Below are positions 45,601 through 60,100 of a stretch of 64,000 bases of DNA, one piece after another. The stretch comes from Sipunculus nudus (Eukaryota > Annelida > Sipuncula > Golfingiida > Sipunculidae): assembly GCA_026874595.1 (NCBI GenBank), contig CM049308.1, forward strand, positions 77,546,124 through 77,610,123. The letters run 5' to 3'. The notes beneath the pieces were generated by a model, which ran no database searches, was not told where the DNA came from, and was given only the letters and a program-made list of their open reading frames with translations. The position numbers were made by a program, and so were the translations under genes. Positions within the stretch are counted from its first letter, which is position 1; every line of letters begins with the position of its first letter.

Positions 45601-48600
45601 CATCACACAGAGTGATGTACAACTGCTGGCCTGATACTCACAACAGGTCAATTAGACATAAAGTACACTGATTTAAAATGTTATTACATGATTGTTTGTT
45701 ACAAATCACATTGATTCAAATCCCCATGTCTCCACTCTGATGGGCCTGATGAGATTAGCTTTCTTAATACAGTAGACTGTCATTATCCAACAAAGATGTA
45801 GCATACACTGTATTTACTATGGCATAGTTTTGTATTAAAAGTATCTCCTGGGGTTCATAATCTATTGCTTTTTATGTGAGGTGAGATCAGTTGAGAAGGA
45901 GATTCTTAATATCTAAAGATAAAATATGACAAATTTGGAGAATTCAATAATGGTTGATGCTCTTACACCTCCACTGGGATAGCGAAATGAGCGAATTAAC
46001 TATAACAATTACAGTACCATATATGGTAACTTATTTTTCCATGTACTGAACATTTATCAAGATAAGTTAGCTATAAGTTGGGTTTGGATTTGGCATAAAG
46101 CTTCACCAAATATTCAATGGGTGCTTTTTTTCTGTTTAATGGTTATCTATAGCCATAGGTTTTAAACCCCCATGAGTATTTATGAACTCAAAGTAACCCT
46201 GTAGAAGCTACATTTAAATAACAATACTATTGTATTACAATGCGTGATGATATGGCTAAATGATCATCAAATTTGATAATACTATAGTATTATCGTTCAG
46301 ATTTTATATTTGGATTAAAGAAATTCAAAACTGATGTTTAGATAAATGCCAGCCTACTGTATGTATATCTGTGTTATGGAAAGAACTACTTTCCTTATTT
46401 CTCAGGAACACACTTCAACTGAAGAATACTTGTGCAAGTACAAACATATGAATGCTAACCTATGTTCAGCTTATAAGGTACAAGCTTACCAAAATTAAAT
46501 GCTACTTATTTATAGTTAAGACATTCAGAAAGAGAAAAAGCTGTTCTGATTTATAGGATGCTTTCACTGGTGTACAAATAATATGGGTTATCCACAAAAT
46601 AATCAACTAAACACCCCTTTAAAGAATTATGAATTAAGATACGGCAAAGGTCCACTTTTGCACTATGATATTTGATGATCTGCAAGAATTGAGAAATTGG
46701 TATTACAGCATCAGCCTTTTCTGTACTCAGTTCAAGCAAGTTTAAAATTTATGAGCTAAACGACAGCCATATTGCATTTTTTCAAGTTATCTGGCCCCCC
46801 AACTATAACATCTTAAACCCTCTAAATTGACACTTCTTTCTAAAACTGGAAATTTTATCATCTTCTTGCATACCCCTGTATGCATAGAAGACATAGAAAA
46901 CAGACAAAGAAGTTAAAAGGGAAAATAATCTTTATCTTCATATAATGAAAAGCTCCCTATAATTCTCTTACAGTGCTGGTTTAGAGGCTCTTAAGTACTG
47001 GTTTAATGTTTTGTACTCCATATGACAGAGTGAATATATAAAATAAATCACAGTCATTATTCTTCCAAATTTCTAGATGGCTTTCTAAATCTCCCAAGTG
47101 AAAACTTGTTATTTCAGACTGCTGCAAAATTTCCATAAATACATTTGTGAAAGCATACTAACCCACATCACATATATCAAAGAAATAATTATATAAACTG
47201 ATGTTTAATTTGGAAACAGAATATCAAAAAGGGGTATTTTTATTCAAATTTATCCAGTCTGGTGCTATACAACTACAGGAAAAGTCTTTGAAAGGTAAAT
47301 CAGAAGAACTGGACATAGGATTCTTGCTAAATCTGGACAGAAATTCAACTTTTCTCATATATAGTACATGTTACTGAACGATGAAAATAGGGTTTATAAA
47401 ATAACCAAGACTACAATATCACAACACACAAGACCAATAAATATAAATATAATCATCAGTATCTTACATGTAGTCAAAATGATATCTGACAAACCCACCT
47501 GAGGGAGACATGGAAAGGATTTTTGTTACCATCCAGACTGGGACTGGATATACTGATACATATGAAGGTTATATGGTCGAAAAGTAATGCAAGCGTATTT
47601 CCCAGCGGCTGTTGCTATGGTTACCTGCTGGAGTGGTGCCAGTAAATTCTGTCGTAGCAACCGTAACGCTGGTAGCTAATCAAGGAAATGTCATAGGAGT
47701 TTTAGTTGTGTTCTTTATACACAGAACGTTTGTTATCACCTGGGCTGACCATGTATTATTATAAAAGCGACGACCCAGGGACTCACTACAAAGCATGCAT
47801 GTTTACTGATGATTCTATAGAGGCCCTCTTACCATGGTTAATATGTGCCCCAAACTAATTAGAATCTGTGGAAAAGAAACAAGGTGATACTCAAACATTT
47901 CATGTGTCATAACAGTAAGCAATGCTAGAGTGCACCAAGCGTTTTCTACTGATGTGCATTCAACTCAATCTACCCCCTTCCTGACTCAGGCTCCGGTTGT
48001 ATATATCATCCCGGGCGTTTTTTTAAACACAACTGATATTTACTGAGATCAATTGATCTTTTATGGTATCCGACTTTCATGGATGCGGCAAAACTAAATA
48101 TTATTTATATATTCTATTACTGTATTTTTCTATTAAAAACACAGCTTTTCACCCACACAAAACATATTTTTACTCACAGCTTAACAATGGCAATTAACTT
48201 ATAATAGCCTCACGCACACAATTAAAAGTGGGTCCCAGCACCTTCACTCATCAGTTTAACCAATGATATGAACTATTCTTATTCAGATCTCATTTAAAAG
48301 TACATGGGTCCTGAGTTTGAACATTTTTAAATGAACCCACAGCTAGTCAAATGTGCCTGAATGATAAAAATATAAAATTTAAGCTATCAATTATTCATTC
48401 ACTTGTGACACTTTAGTTTCAATGAGGCAATAAGCTTGGCATCTATTTGTAGATCCCATTAAAATGAAGGAATGGGAAGAAAAAGACAGATTTATGAAAC
48501 ATAACTGCAGCTCAGGTTTTGGTAACCAGCAGTAATTCAGATTTGGAGATTATACAGAAGATGCTCAGACTGTGCCTGCCATATCTTTTGATACCAGTTG

Positions 48601-49801
48601 TATTAACAAGCCTGGGATGACATTTACAGCTGGGACTAACCTGAACCCAAACCTCCTTTTCAAGCAACACACAGGCTTAACATGGATAAACCGGTCATCA
48701 CATATATCACTTCTTGTGACTGTACATCTAGGTAACTCATACCAGCTTCTGTTAAATAGCTGTTACCTCAATCAAATGGCCCCATCACACGCCAAGATTT
48801 AAGCAGCATGAAGTCTTTACTTATGGTTCTGCTCTTTAATCAGTGAAGGATACATGAAAATTTTCTGAAATCATGGGTTTCATTCTTGCTACATTAATCT
48901 ATATAATATATGTTAAATATCACGAATCCAGTTTACTTATCCTTAAAACATCTCCTTTAATAAGGACATCCACCAAGTACTCTTATTGAAACCTTCATAT
49001 TTGACACTAAAAATAAGTAAAATTAAGGCAACTGAATTTAATTCAATACTTGTCAGGTGTAATTAATTCTTAAAAAATAAAAACATATTAGGCCAAAAAA
49101 AGAAAGAAGGTATGGTTCTCAGGCACCCCCCGCATCAAAAATTTTGATTTTGATTTTTATCTTTCAAGAAGATAAATAATACAATTTATTTAGTGCTTTT
49201 ACCTGTTCAGCAAAAAAATTTGTTATTTTCATGCTTTGCCCTGATCATATGACATTTTTATGGAAACATTCAAAAAAAGGTCGAAAATAAAATACCGCCC
49301 ACCCGCACTGAAAGTGCCTGAGAACCATACCTTATTTTTTATGGCCTTACTTGAATTAAATATTTTACTTGAGTCATGTTTCACTCCAAAGAAGTAGCTA
49401 CAATACTTGTTTTCTCCATTAAATCTGGCTCTACCAATCTGAGCACAATTTTTTTTTTCCAAGCAAATGTTAAATATGTCTTTCAAAAGAAAGACCTGTC
49501 AGAACTGACATTTTCACTGGCAAAACAACTGAATATCTCAGATGGTGTTCTAATAAAAACGTGTCTTGCACCTAATTCACTGCTGCAACAATAATAAACA
49601 CACGGTCACAATGTAATAATGTCAAAAGATCTGTGCTGGAAAACACACTTAGCATGCCGAACTTGGGTCACAGAGGTCAACAATGAAAGACGACATTACT
49701 ACTGACAATGTCAGTGACATTTAAAGGATCCTTATAAAACAAGGATGTTTGTTAAACTCTGATTAAATGGACAAACTGGGGGAAAGAGAGGGAGAGTCAG
49801 G

Positions 49802-49833
<32 letters not shown>

Positions 49834-52800
49834 GAAACAGAGGCAGGGACAGACAGAGACAGAGAGATATATAAACAGACAGAGGCAGAGGCAGACAGAG
49901 ACAGGGAGAGAGACAGACAAAGAGGGAGACACTGACAGAGACAGAGAGAGAGAGAGAGAGAGAGACACTGAGAGAGAGACAGACAGACAGACAGAGAGCA
50001 AGACAGCCAGCTCCAGAGACAGACAGACAGAGAGGCAGAGAGAGAGAGAAAGAGAGACAGACAGAGACAGAGATAGAGAGAAAGACAGCTACATAAAGAG
50101 AAAGAAAGAGTGATTGATCGAGCGAGTGAGAGGGAGACAGAGAGTGAGAGAGAAAGAGTCAGTCAGAAAGAGAGACAGACAGACAGAGGCAGAGACAGAC
50201 AGAGACAGAAAGACAGAGAGAGAGAGACAGAGAATGAAAAAGAAAGAGAGAGAGAGAGTGAGGGACAGACAGAGTGAGTGATAGAGACAGAGAGAAGGGA
50301 AAAAAAGAGAAAAGGAGAGACACAAATACAAATGAATAACTGGAAGAGAAAGACCCAGGAACTGAAGACTGACAATGAAAGATAACATTGAAATAGCAAG
50401 AAGACAACAGATTAACTTTCCTCCTTCATTATTTACAGTACAATGTGCATATATAGTATTTATTTCATTTGTCCTCTGTGACCCAAGTTACTCTGCATGA
50501 CATCTAAATCACCTATATGCTTGTCTTCCACTTCCGTCCTTATCAAGACATGATACATTACATATGTATTTATGATACCAGGAAAAGGGTGTCTGAATCC
50601 TGTGTGTTGCTGACAAAAAGGCATGTTCAATAAAACAAAAGCTACCAAAATAATACAAACCCCTTCACCACTAAAAGGGGAATCATTAAGAGTGCTGCAC
50701 ATAAATGATAACTGATGAACATGATGTTATTAACTGAATAAGCATGCCAACTTCAATAATTATACATAAAACAATTAACTATAGTTATATGCTATACTGG
50801 TGCACACAATGTCTGTAGTTTTAGGCTATCAGTAGTGCATACAATGGCTGTAATTTTGAGTGCAATAATTATTTACTAGAATTTCTAATTCTAATTCATT
50901 CAAGAGCAAAAATGAGGTAACAATGGAGCATAGGTTTAAAATACACAAAGCGTATTGAAGAAAATTCTCCTTAACAGTACTAAGTCTCCTCCCAACCCCC
51001 TCCACACATAGAGCTCAAATGCTCCATGTCTTGGGACACTTTATATCACAGACCAGGACAATTTTGAAAGAGGGCCCCTCAAACAGGATATAAAATAATT
51101 TTCAAGCCAGCTTGGTTAAAACACCAGGCAGGGATCTCTTAAGCCCCACGACATCTGGTTGAGGATGGCCAATCCAGGGTAAAAGCAGGATAACTGATAA
51201 AATCACCACTTTTTATGATTAATTTTATCAATTTTTAAATGGCCTGTACACGGAACAGCAAAAGTTGCTGTAAGTTTAAATATCTGATAACATATCTGTT
51301 CATATATTCACATACAGTCCATGTCTAAAATTGATGAAAATACATCACTTTTCATTTATGAAAGATTCTATCCAAGATAAATAACCCTACTCTTATACAA
51401 TTTTATTTAAATTTCAGGCCTATGTGATTTCTGTTATATACCATGATTGCAAAATCAAATTCTATGAAAGAAACATATCATAAACATTAAAAAAAATAAT
51501 GGAATATTAAATTATAAATAGGAAAATCAGAATAGTTCATTTATATATTACTGAATTTTTGAAACTTCTTATTTTCTATATAACAGCGTAATCAAATCAA
51601 AACTTAACATTACATATAGTAAAATAAGAAGTTTCTTAGACTAAAAAATTTTGAATACTTTCAGCCAGCAGTAAAATGTGAAGTTATTAATTACCAAACC
51701 TATTAATTATGTTAATAAAACAAACCTAAATAATTAAACCAAAATTTATTATTACACCTCAGTTCTCTACCTACGTCATTTCATAAAGAATAATGTAACA
51801 AATGCAATGTTAGACATATATCCAATGGCCATTCATTTGAAGAACAAAGAATTCAGCTAGAAGACAAACTGTCAGTATTTTAGTATCAAGACGATCAGAT
51901 TCAGATGGTCATGTGACTCTGACCACTGGAGTCATGTGATTAACAGAAGATGGTCATGGGAATAGTACTGAGGTGGTCACATGATCAGCATAACCTGAGG
52001 GATCACTGAGTACATATTGGAGTCAAGTAAAGAAAGAGGCAGACAGTGACAGCCCAACTTTCATAATGCCAAATTTCTTTGAAACAAGGACTGCATGTGA
52101 AAAGTAGGACTGCAGCAAAGCTGACGAGGACCAGGGCCTTCCTGAGAACTTTGTAAATATTGGCCAAGTCAAGAAATGACTGGCTGTACACATGCATCTG
52201 TACATAGGAGGTGATGGTAAAGAATCAAACTTACTTGGTTCTACTGTTAAATGTGTGCTGGCTGTCATGATCTCCTTGCCCCTCTGTGCCACACAGGTAT
52301 AATTTCCTGTGTCATCTTTCTTGGCACGTTTAATTTCTAAGACACCTGGTGTTTTCATCAGCCTCTTTGAGACTCGTTTTCTGCCCTTCATCCAGCGATA
52401 CTTGATGTCTCCTTTAGAATCGGACACACAGACCACTCGTATGTGCTCCCCAGTTTTATATTCTAGTTTATGAGACTCAAGGTTGACTACCAGCTCGTCT
52501 GAAAGTACACCAATCATGCATGTTTCATTTTGTGAAGTTCATGTTCAAATGATACAAATTTAATGATTCAATTAATTAGCAATTCTAATTGGCTCTTGAT
52601 CAACTTGGTTTCAATGGCCTGTTTATAAAATTTTAATTTCACATGAGTATAAACCTTTGTGGCTTTCAAACTTGTATGGCACTTAAATAATACCAAATAA
52701 ATTATTAAACTAGAATACGGGTAGTCGACAAGCGACTACGTGTATCTGCCAAAATCAGAGTAGGACGGGTTAAGTAAGGCATGGATTGAGTGGCAAGGAA

Positions 52801-54084
52801 AAACAGAGTTACATGTGTTACATATGAAAATGGATGTCTGCCACATAAACATGATTGTTGGTGGCGCCACCTGTTATTTGAATGAGAAACTATCCAAGAT
52901 GTATACACATGCAAAATTTCAGGTTGAAAAGTCAAACCACTGCAGAAATATGAGTGATTTTATCCCACAGCAGACAAACAGATGGACACTGTGCAAAAAT
53001 GGCTGCAGGTGGTGCCACCAGTTTTGTGTATGTTATAAAGCTATCCAAGGGCTACATTTGTGTAAAATTTTTTTTCTGATTTGTTGAACGAGTCCGTAGA
53101 TATAAGCATGGATGGTCTACAGTGTGAACATGAATGTAGGTGGCGCCACCTGTCATAAAATCGAGAAAGCTATGCGGGATGTACATTCATGCCGAATTTT
53201 AGGTAATTGGGTCAAACCACTGCAGAGATATGAGTGATTTTAACCCAAGGCAGACAAACAGATGGATGCTATGCAAAAATGGCTGTAGGTGGCGCCACCA
53301 TTTTTTTGTATATTTTATAAAGCTATCCAAGGGCTACATTTGTACAAAATTTGTTTCCTGATTGGTCAAACGGTTCCCGAGATATGTGGGTTTATGTGTG
53401 GAAACAGACGCACAAATGGACTCTGGGCAGAGAGGAAAGGTCAGAGGTCAAGGCCAATTGGTGAAGTTCTATGTAAACAAACGCCATGGCGGCAGAACCC
53501 GGTCAAAAACATAGTATCCGCCAAAACGAAGTATCCGCAAAACTTCGTTTTGGCGGATACAATTAACCTCTAAAAGAAAACAGGACACTCGGAGAGAGAA
53601 AGAGAAATTTCAAATCTTGGTCATCTTGATAACATATTATCCATTCATGAACAGAATTTGAGATGACATGTTTTAAGCCAGCCAGCCAGCCAAGGTTGAT
53701 AAGTAAACTTTTAAACAGATAGGGCCATTATTAACAAGCAAAAATTCAAAATTTCAGTATAATCAGACATGACCTTACCTAAGATTTGCACCTTAACTTT
53801 AGCTATATCCACCTGGCCCACCCCATTATGAGCCTCACAGGTGTATGTTCCTGCATCCTTCCTCTTGGCTCTCCTGATCATTAAACTGTTGTCACGGAGT
53901 TTCATTACATGCTTGTTCTGGGGGACTTCAGCCCCATTAAGCAGCCATCGGATGTATGGTGTAGGCTGACCGATGGCTAGACACTGTAGTTTCAGATTGC
54001 TACCCTCCGTGATGGTGGTATGAGGTGTGCTGCTTACGATCTTTGGAGGAGCTGTATGAAAATATTAAAAGTGCATAAATATTT

Positions 54085-54167
<83 letters not shown>

Positions 54168-57100
54168 AACATATGTGTGTGTGTGTGTTCAAATACCCAT
54201 TACCACCCACCATTGGTAATACTGTCATACAGGATGTAGGTAAAAAGTTAACTCATATAATTACTCAATATATGCTTAAGCTCACTCCTGTCAAATCTTG
54301 GGTGGATTGAGAATTTCTCATCTATTTTACAGGTCTACATATAAAATCAGTAATAGATTCTTGTCAGATTTGTAATTTGTACTTTATATGGGATCAGGCA
54401 ATATAATTCAGTTCAAATATGACTTTTCTCCAAATTCCTGTGTACTAAATGGCTTAATGTCTTCATATATAAGGAAGTGAATTGCAATTAAAGTACACAC
54501 AATTAAAGTACACATTGACTTTTATTACACATTATGTAGACCCCCCCCCCCCTTTATAGCTGCCAAAAGGGTCTCAAACTAATTTTTTTCTGGCCTAAGC
54601 CCCCCCCCCCCCCCCCCCCCCATTTCTTTTACTGGATCCAAGATTCTTGTTAGGTTTTCTCATCAGTCTCCTTGGGTTGAAACCAACTGATTCCGTAATC
54701 TTGGAATATCCTCTGTAGTCCACAAACACTGAGTGCATTGAGATCTTTAATATATCTATACCTTGCACAGTGAGTGAGTATATCTTGGTGGCTGGCAGCC
54801 CGATGCCATTATACACTCTGCAGGTATAGGTGGCAGTGTCTGTTCTCTTGATGTCGATAATCTGAAGGGAGTCCGTACCAACTCTTTTGAAGCGAGCATT
54901 GTCTCTGATGTCCTTGATCATTGGTCGGCTGAAAATAAAGTGTGCAATTTCAAACAATGAGGGTCATGTCTTCCAGTGACAGCAAGCCTGATAGGTTAAT
55001 AGTAGACAACAATTAGCTCTGATTCTTTAACAATTAATTAAGTATACATGTAAACACAGGGGAAACACAAACTTGGATGATCCTGGGACACCTGGGAACT
55101 ACTAAATACAAGGGTAGCAGAATGTATTTGTGACTTCAATACCCTCTTATATTCTCCAAAAGGGTATTTAAGATGAAATACACTAGTCCAGCACACTGAT
55201 TAAGATGTTGCACCAATATAGCCACATGACAGCAATCATACAAAGTTACAGCAAGAATTCTAGGCATTGATATTAGCTGTTGCAAGTATTTCAAACTCTG
55301 GTTTGTGACTTACTTGTTCCTGTATCATGTGACCTGTGGTCTGTGTGGTTGCATGGTGACTTACTGTGGTCTGTAAGGTTTATGACTTACTTGTTCTTGT
55401 ACCATGTGACCTGTGGTTTGGGAGCTCCCCTGTTTTGACAGCTGAATGTGATGGTACCACCCTCCATGACCACCTGATTGGAGGTCTGCTTGGTCAGAAT
55501 CTTAGGTGACTCCTCTGAAGTGGGAAAGATGGCAGCCATGTTGAATGAGAAGTCCCAATTATTACATAAAGAATCAGTGAAGCCAGGATATAACCATTAA
55601 CCCTGCCTAAAGGGGTACCTTTTGCCTCAATACTGAATGATATGCCTACCAGATTGTGCTTGAATATAAGATACTGAAAGAAGGAATGCATCCAGAAGTA
55701 TTTTACTTAACACCTTCAACCCATACACTAGCTGTCATGGCTTTATTCTTAAAATACTTTTAAAAACTTAAAATAACATTTTATGAAGTTCTGGAGAACA
55801 TATGTCCCTAAACCAAGTATGCTAAAGAGCTAAGAAAATTTGGGAAAAGAGTGGCTTCAAATATCTATATTCCTGCCAGGGTTATCCAAATTTGTAAACC
55901 TTAAAAAGAATTTTGTTTCAAATTTTTTATATTTTAATAAAATTTGTTATAATTTGACAAGTAGCCTCATGGCTATGTAGTCATATATCTGCCTTAGAGG
56001 ATCTGGAGTTGGTGTGAAGCATGGCAATGCATTTTTGTTATTCTTTATTTTGCTCACACTGCTGCCACTCTTGCTAATAGACAGACCTCATACACGCCTG
56101 GGGTTATATAATTAATATGTACATTTTGGTGAGTGTTAATCTATTTTTCTCTGGTTTCTGGTGTTAATTATGAGTCAGTGGAAGCTGCCAGATAAATTTC
56201 AAGGAGATATTAAAAAGACAAACATAATTCAAAAACACATAAAATGATTAATTTGATACATGCTGTTTTAGTGGTTATTAATGTTTAAAATACTATATGC
56301 CTTGAAAAACAAAGGGGTATATTAAATGTGTCAAGGAATATAAATATGTACACAGACCATGCAAAACAGTTTATCCTGCTTATTGTATAGACACTTTCTA
56401 ACTGTAACAGAGGAAACTATGCTGAGAAATTGTTACTTTTTTCCTCTGGTGCTAAATATTGATAACTTAATAATTATAACACATGGCCCAAACACTGTTA
56501 GTGAAGACCTTAATTTTCAGTGTCATTTTTTTCATTTACATCCATATTATCCCAGAACATCACATGTCATAATACATGTCCATAATATATTTTTATCTAA
56601 CCACCTACATCAGTCACTATATACATGGTTTTCAATTTCAGTTTGAAACTTTTCAAAAAGAATGATGAAAAAAATCATACATATGCAAAACGGTCTTGCA
56701 AGCACTAAATGTTTAAAATATCCTGCTAAATTAAAATTGATCATTCAGAGGTTACCAGATTGAAACATTAAAAATTTAAGAAATACAAAGCATGCACTGT
56801 ACACCAGAATCTCTGAAGAATATACATTAATCTTCATGGAAAATTGTAGAGAGCAAAACAGAAAGCAACCCACCTGGGCAGCCAATGAAATTGTAGCCTT
56901 TGGCAGGTGAACGCTGATCAGGACAACACCCAAAGAAGCTACTAACACACCCTGGTGGTACACAAGGACAGTCAGCATGCGTGGTGCAAAAAGTAACTAA
57001 ACCTTCACCACCACTACAAACTCAATTAATGCTTGATCCACCCAAGCTGCCTCTGTCTCTTATCACAATGTGTTCCTTACATCAGCAGTGGTGATATTAG

Positions 57101-60100
57101 GTTTATAGTTATTTGCAAAATTCAAAAGTTAAAGTGCCCAATAATGCAATGAAAGCTGTCCCAAAAAGCCCCTATTCAGCTGATACAGCTTAGCTGATTG
57201 ACAAGATAAAAGACTCTCTTCAAGTATGTAAACAAGTATATTTTTCTTCACTTTGAAATGGCAAGAAAACCATTTTAAAACCAATCTAACTTCTGCATTA
57301 ATAATATCATACTGATCATTGTAATCTTGTTATTCAAACAAATGAATTTTCACACTTTTCCTTCCTCATAATGATCTACTGAAAGAACACCTATACAGCA
57401 TAAAGTTAAAAAACATGTGATTTTTGCATATATTTTGATGATGCTTCATATTTTTTCAAGCATATGGGATAGCTTTCTATCTTATGAGCATTCTAGTTGT
57501 TACTTTTGAAGAATTATCATATTAATAAAATCAATGCTCATCCAATTAAAGACAAAAAAAACTTTGTCAATACTGTTAACATTCAATATTATTAAATCAG
57601 GAAAACTAAATATCAAACAAAGCTGGTGCATCAAACTAATTGTTATGACAGTCATATTATTTAAATTATATCAAATCATCACGAATAATTAAATTATGGA
57701 TTAAAGTTGTAACAAGGTTAAAATGTCAGTCAAGCACAGATTATTATACATTCCTGAAGAGTTTTTAGACAACTCATGAATTTTATTTATGAGCAAAACA
57801 TGCCTCAGTATAAACATCTTTAAGGTAATGGAAGATAAGCTAAGCTGCAAAGGAACATGCAGTAAGCAACAGCTTCAGTCCAACATGGTTCTTTCTTAAG
57901 CCAGTTAAGGGGAATTAGAAGTTGAACCACCAGGTCAAATCACAAAAATCTGAAGGGACCACAGGCAAACAACACAATTCACAGCATCAATATATTCCAT
58001 TTTGTTACCTGTTAAGATATATACAGAAGTACCTTAGAAAAGGTCTCTTAATGTAAACCTGGTTCAACCACAACATTTATTTTTATCACTATGAGAGAAC
58101 GTAAGTTCTCTAGAACTAACAAAGTCACATTCTTGCTCTGCAGCAATTTTTATATGAACTGGTCTATACAGTGAAATAATTGTTTAATATTCTTTAAACT
58201 TCATGTAATTTTTTAAGCTCAAATTATGTATTTTTTGTGTAGGGTGTCTTGTCAAGTATGATTGTTTAAACAACAATAATAAAAGCAAAAGTTAAATTTT
58301 TACATAATGAGATGTCAAACAAGATGCAAAAAAAAATTCCAGTTTGAAAAATACAGGAAAATGAAAAGCTATATCTGATGATTGAAACTGTCTATATGAA
58401 AATATTGACCAAAACATTAATGAACTGACCGACATATCCTGGAATATTTAGAAAATGCAAAATTGATTGCTGCCAAAATCACTGTTGATTGAGTAAACAA
58501 AAGCAGATCTGCTCCTTTTAATAACTTGCATCCTAATAAAAGAAAACAAGCATCATCAGTAGTCTATATCACAAGGATACGGTTTATCACTGATGATGCT
58601 AAATAGCAAGACAATATGAAAAAAAGCACATATAATCTGATGTATGTGTGAGGAAGTAAAAATAAAAAGAAAGGAGAAAGTCCAGATGCATTCCATTGCA
58701 AATTCTAATCACATAACGATTTTTAATTTATATTCGTGATGGGAAAACACATCAACATGGGCGAGTTTAAATACACCTGTCATAACAGTCTAGAGTTTAA
58801 TAAAGGTCTTGTGAGTCTTTACTATCTCTAGGTTTCCATAACCATAGCAGATAAGAGACTGCATGGCCTGCAGAAAAGTTTAACTCTTCACATATAGCTA
58901 ATATTAGCTACTACATATAGTCTTCAGATAAACAGGGAAGTAATACAGAAGACTTTCTTCCTCATCAAAATGTTGCCAATCAAAATTTAAAGTGATCATG
59001 TATGATTTCTTTTTTACCATTTTGTAAGTAAAGTATTTCCTTTAAATGTACTCTCATTTGTAGAAATTTTAAAAGGAAATACAAAATCATAATTTTATAT
59101 TACCCTTTGTAATAGTACCTTCCACAAAGGTCTGTGAGCTCCTAAGTATTAGACATCGAAAAAAAAATCAAAATCATTTTAGACTTTATCAATACCACTT
59201 TATCATGGAAAAGACTACAAGACTATAGTAAAGTTCCCAAGACAATAACTAATCGACAGGTGTACTGAAACCACTCCAGGTTCTGACCATACCTTCACTT
59301 GATGATTCATCTATAATAAATAATTATTATATATAATTACTGTGCAAAAATTAACATCTATACTTCTACATTTTTTTCTGATGAGTCTGTTATAATTTGT
59401 AAAAGACTACATATTTGTAACTTGATGCTCAACCAATGTCGTTTTTTTCTTCTTGGTTCAGATGAAAAAATAAATAAATAAAATTATGGTGTTTTCTTAT
59501 TTATTTTCAGGACAGATAGTGAAGGGTGTGTGATCTCCATAAAACTGGATAACCACAAAAAAGGTAGTCAAAGTAACTGTGAGTTACATGTAAGGATTAT
59601 ATTTTTTCTATATTCATTCTGCGGTAAAAATGGAATGACTAAAAAATGTAAAGGTGTTTTGTCCAGACAGGTGTATGTTATGGAATCCTACAGGTTCCAC
59701 CACAGATGTGTATATAGCAAAAAAATGTTTAGACAAGTTGATACAATTATGAAATGACATAAGCTCAAAACTGCAAATCGCCTTTAAATATATGAAGGAT
59801 CTGATGCGACATATATTTACCAATTTGCTTTAAAATTATTCAAAAATAAGAAATATAAAATGACTACTAAGCTGTATCTACTTTTTAATTTTAATTTAAT
59901 TCGCAATTAAGTCCTCCACTTCTTTCAGTGTTGAATGTTTTTTTCTCCCCTTATACATGACCCTAGTTTCCCAGTATAAACATTCAAAATAAAAAAATGA
60001 CCTCTGGTAACACTTCACTAAAAACTCAACCAACTAACTAACTAAATGAAATTCAAGGGGGGGGGGGGGGCGGCAGGGTTTACTTCACTCTTATTCTATG

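Larger units (their letters stand above)
42668..52234 (-). other. PAPLN: Papilin intron between Ig3 and PLAC
   Basis: 9.6 kb. Contains the candidate cassette exon (47625-47675), the Harbinger-like MITE, a CAGTAGACTGTCATTATCC solo end at 45770, and the purine tract. Other frames are short and unconserved. Confidence 0.6.

Noticed and set aside
49732-50407. Minus-strand Ser/Leu/Cys-rich ORFs of 78-99 codons
   Set aside because: Pure low-complexity CT repeat read in three frames; no domain.
52003-52234. Extension of the Ig3 frame beyond 52235 to a C-terminal hydrophobic tail
   Set aside because: The exon has a consensus GTAAGT donor at 52234 and splices in phase to PLAC. Intron retention could still make a truncated form, but nothing supports it.
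54595-54761. C-terminal extension of the Ig1b frame ending in a Gly run
   Set aside because: This is read-through into the intron past the GTATAG donor; the Gly run is the C22/G22 homopolymer.
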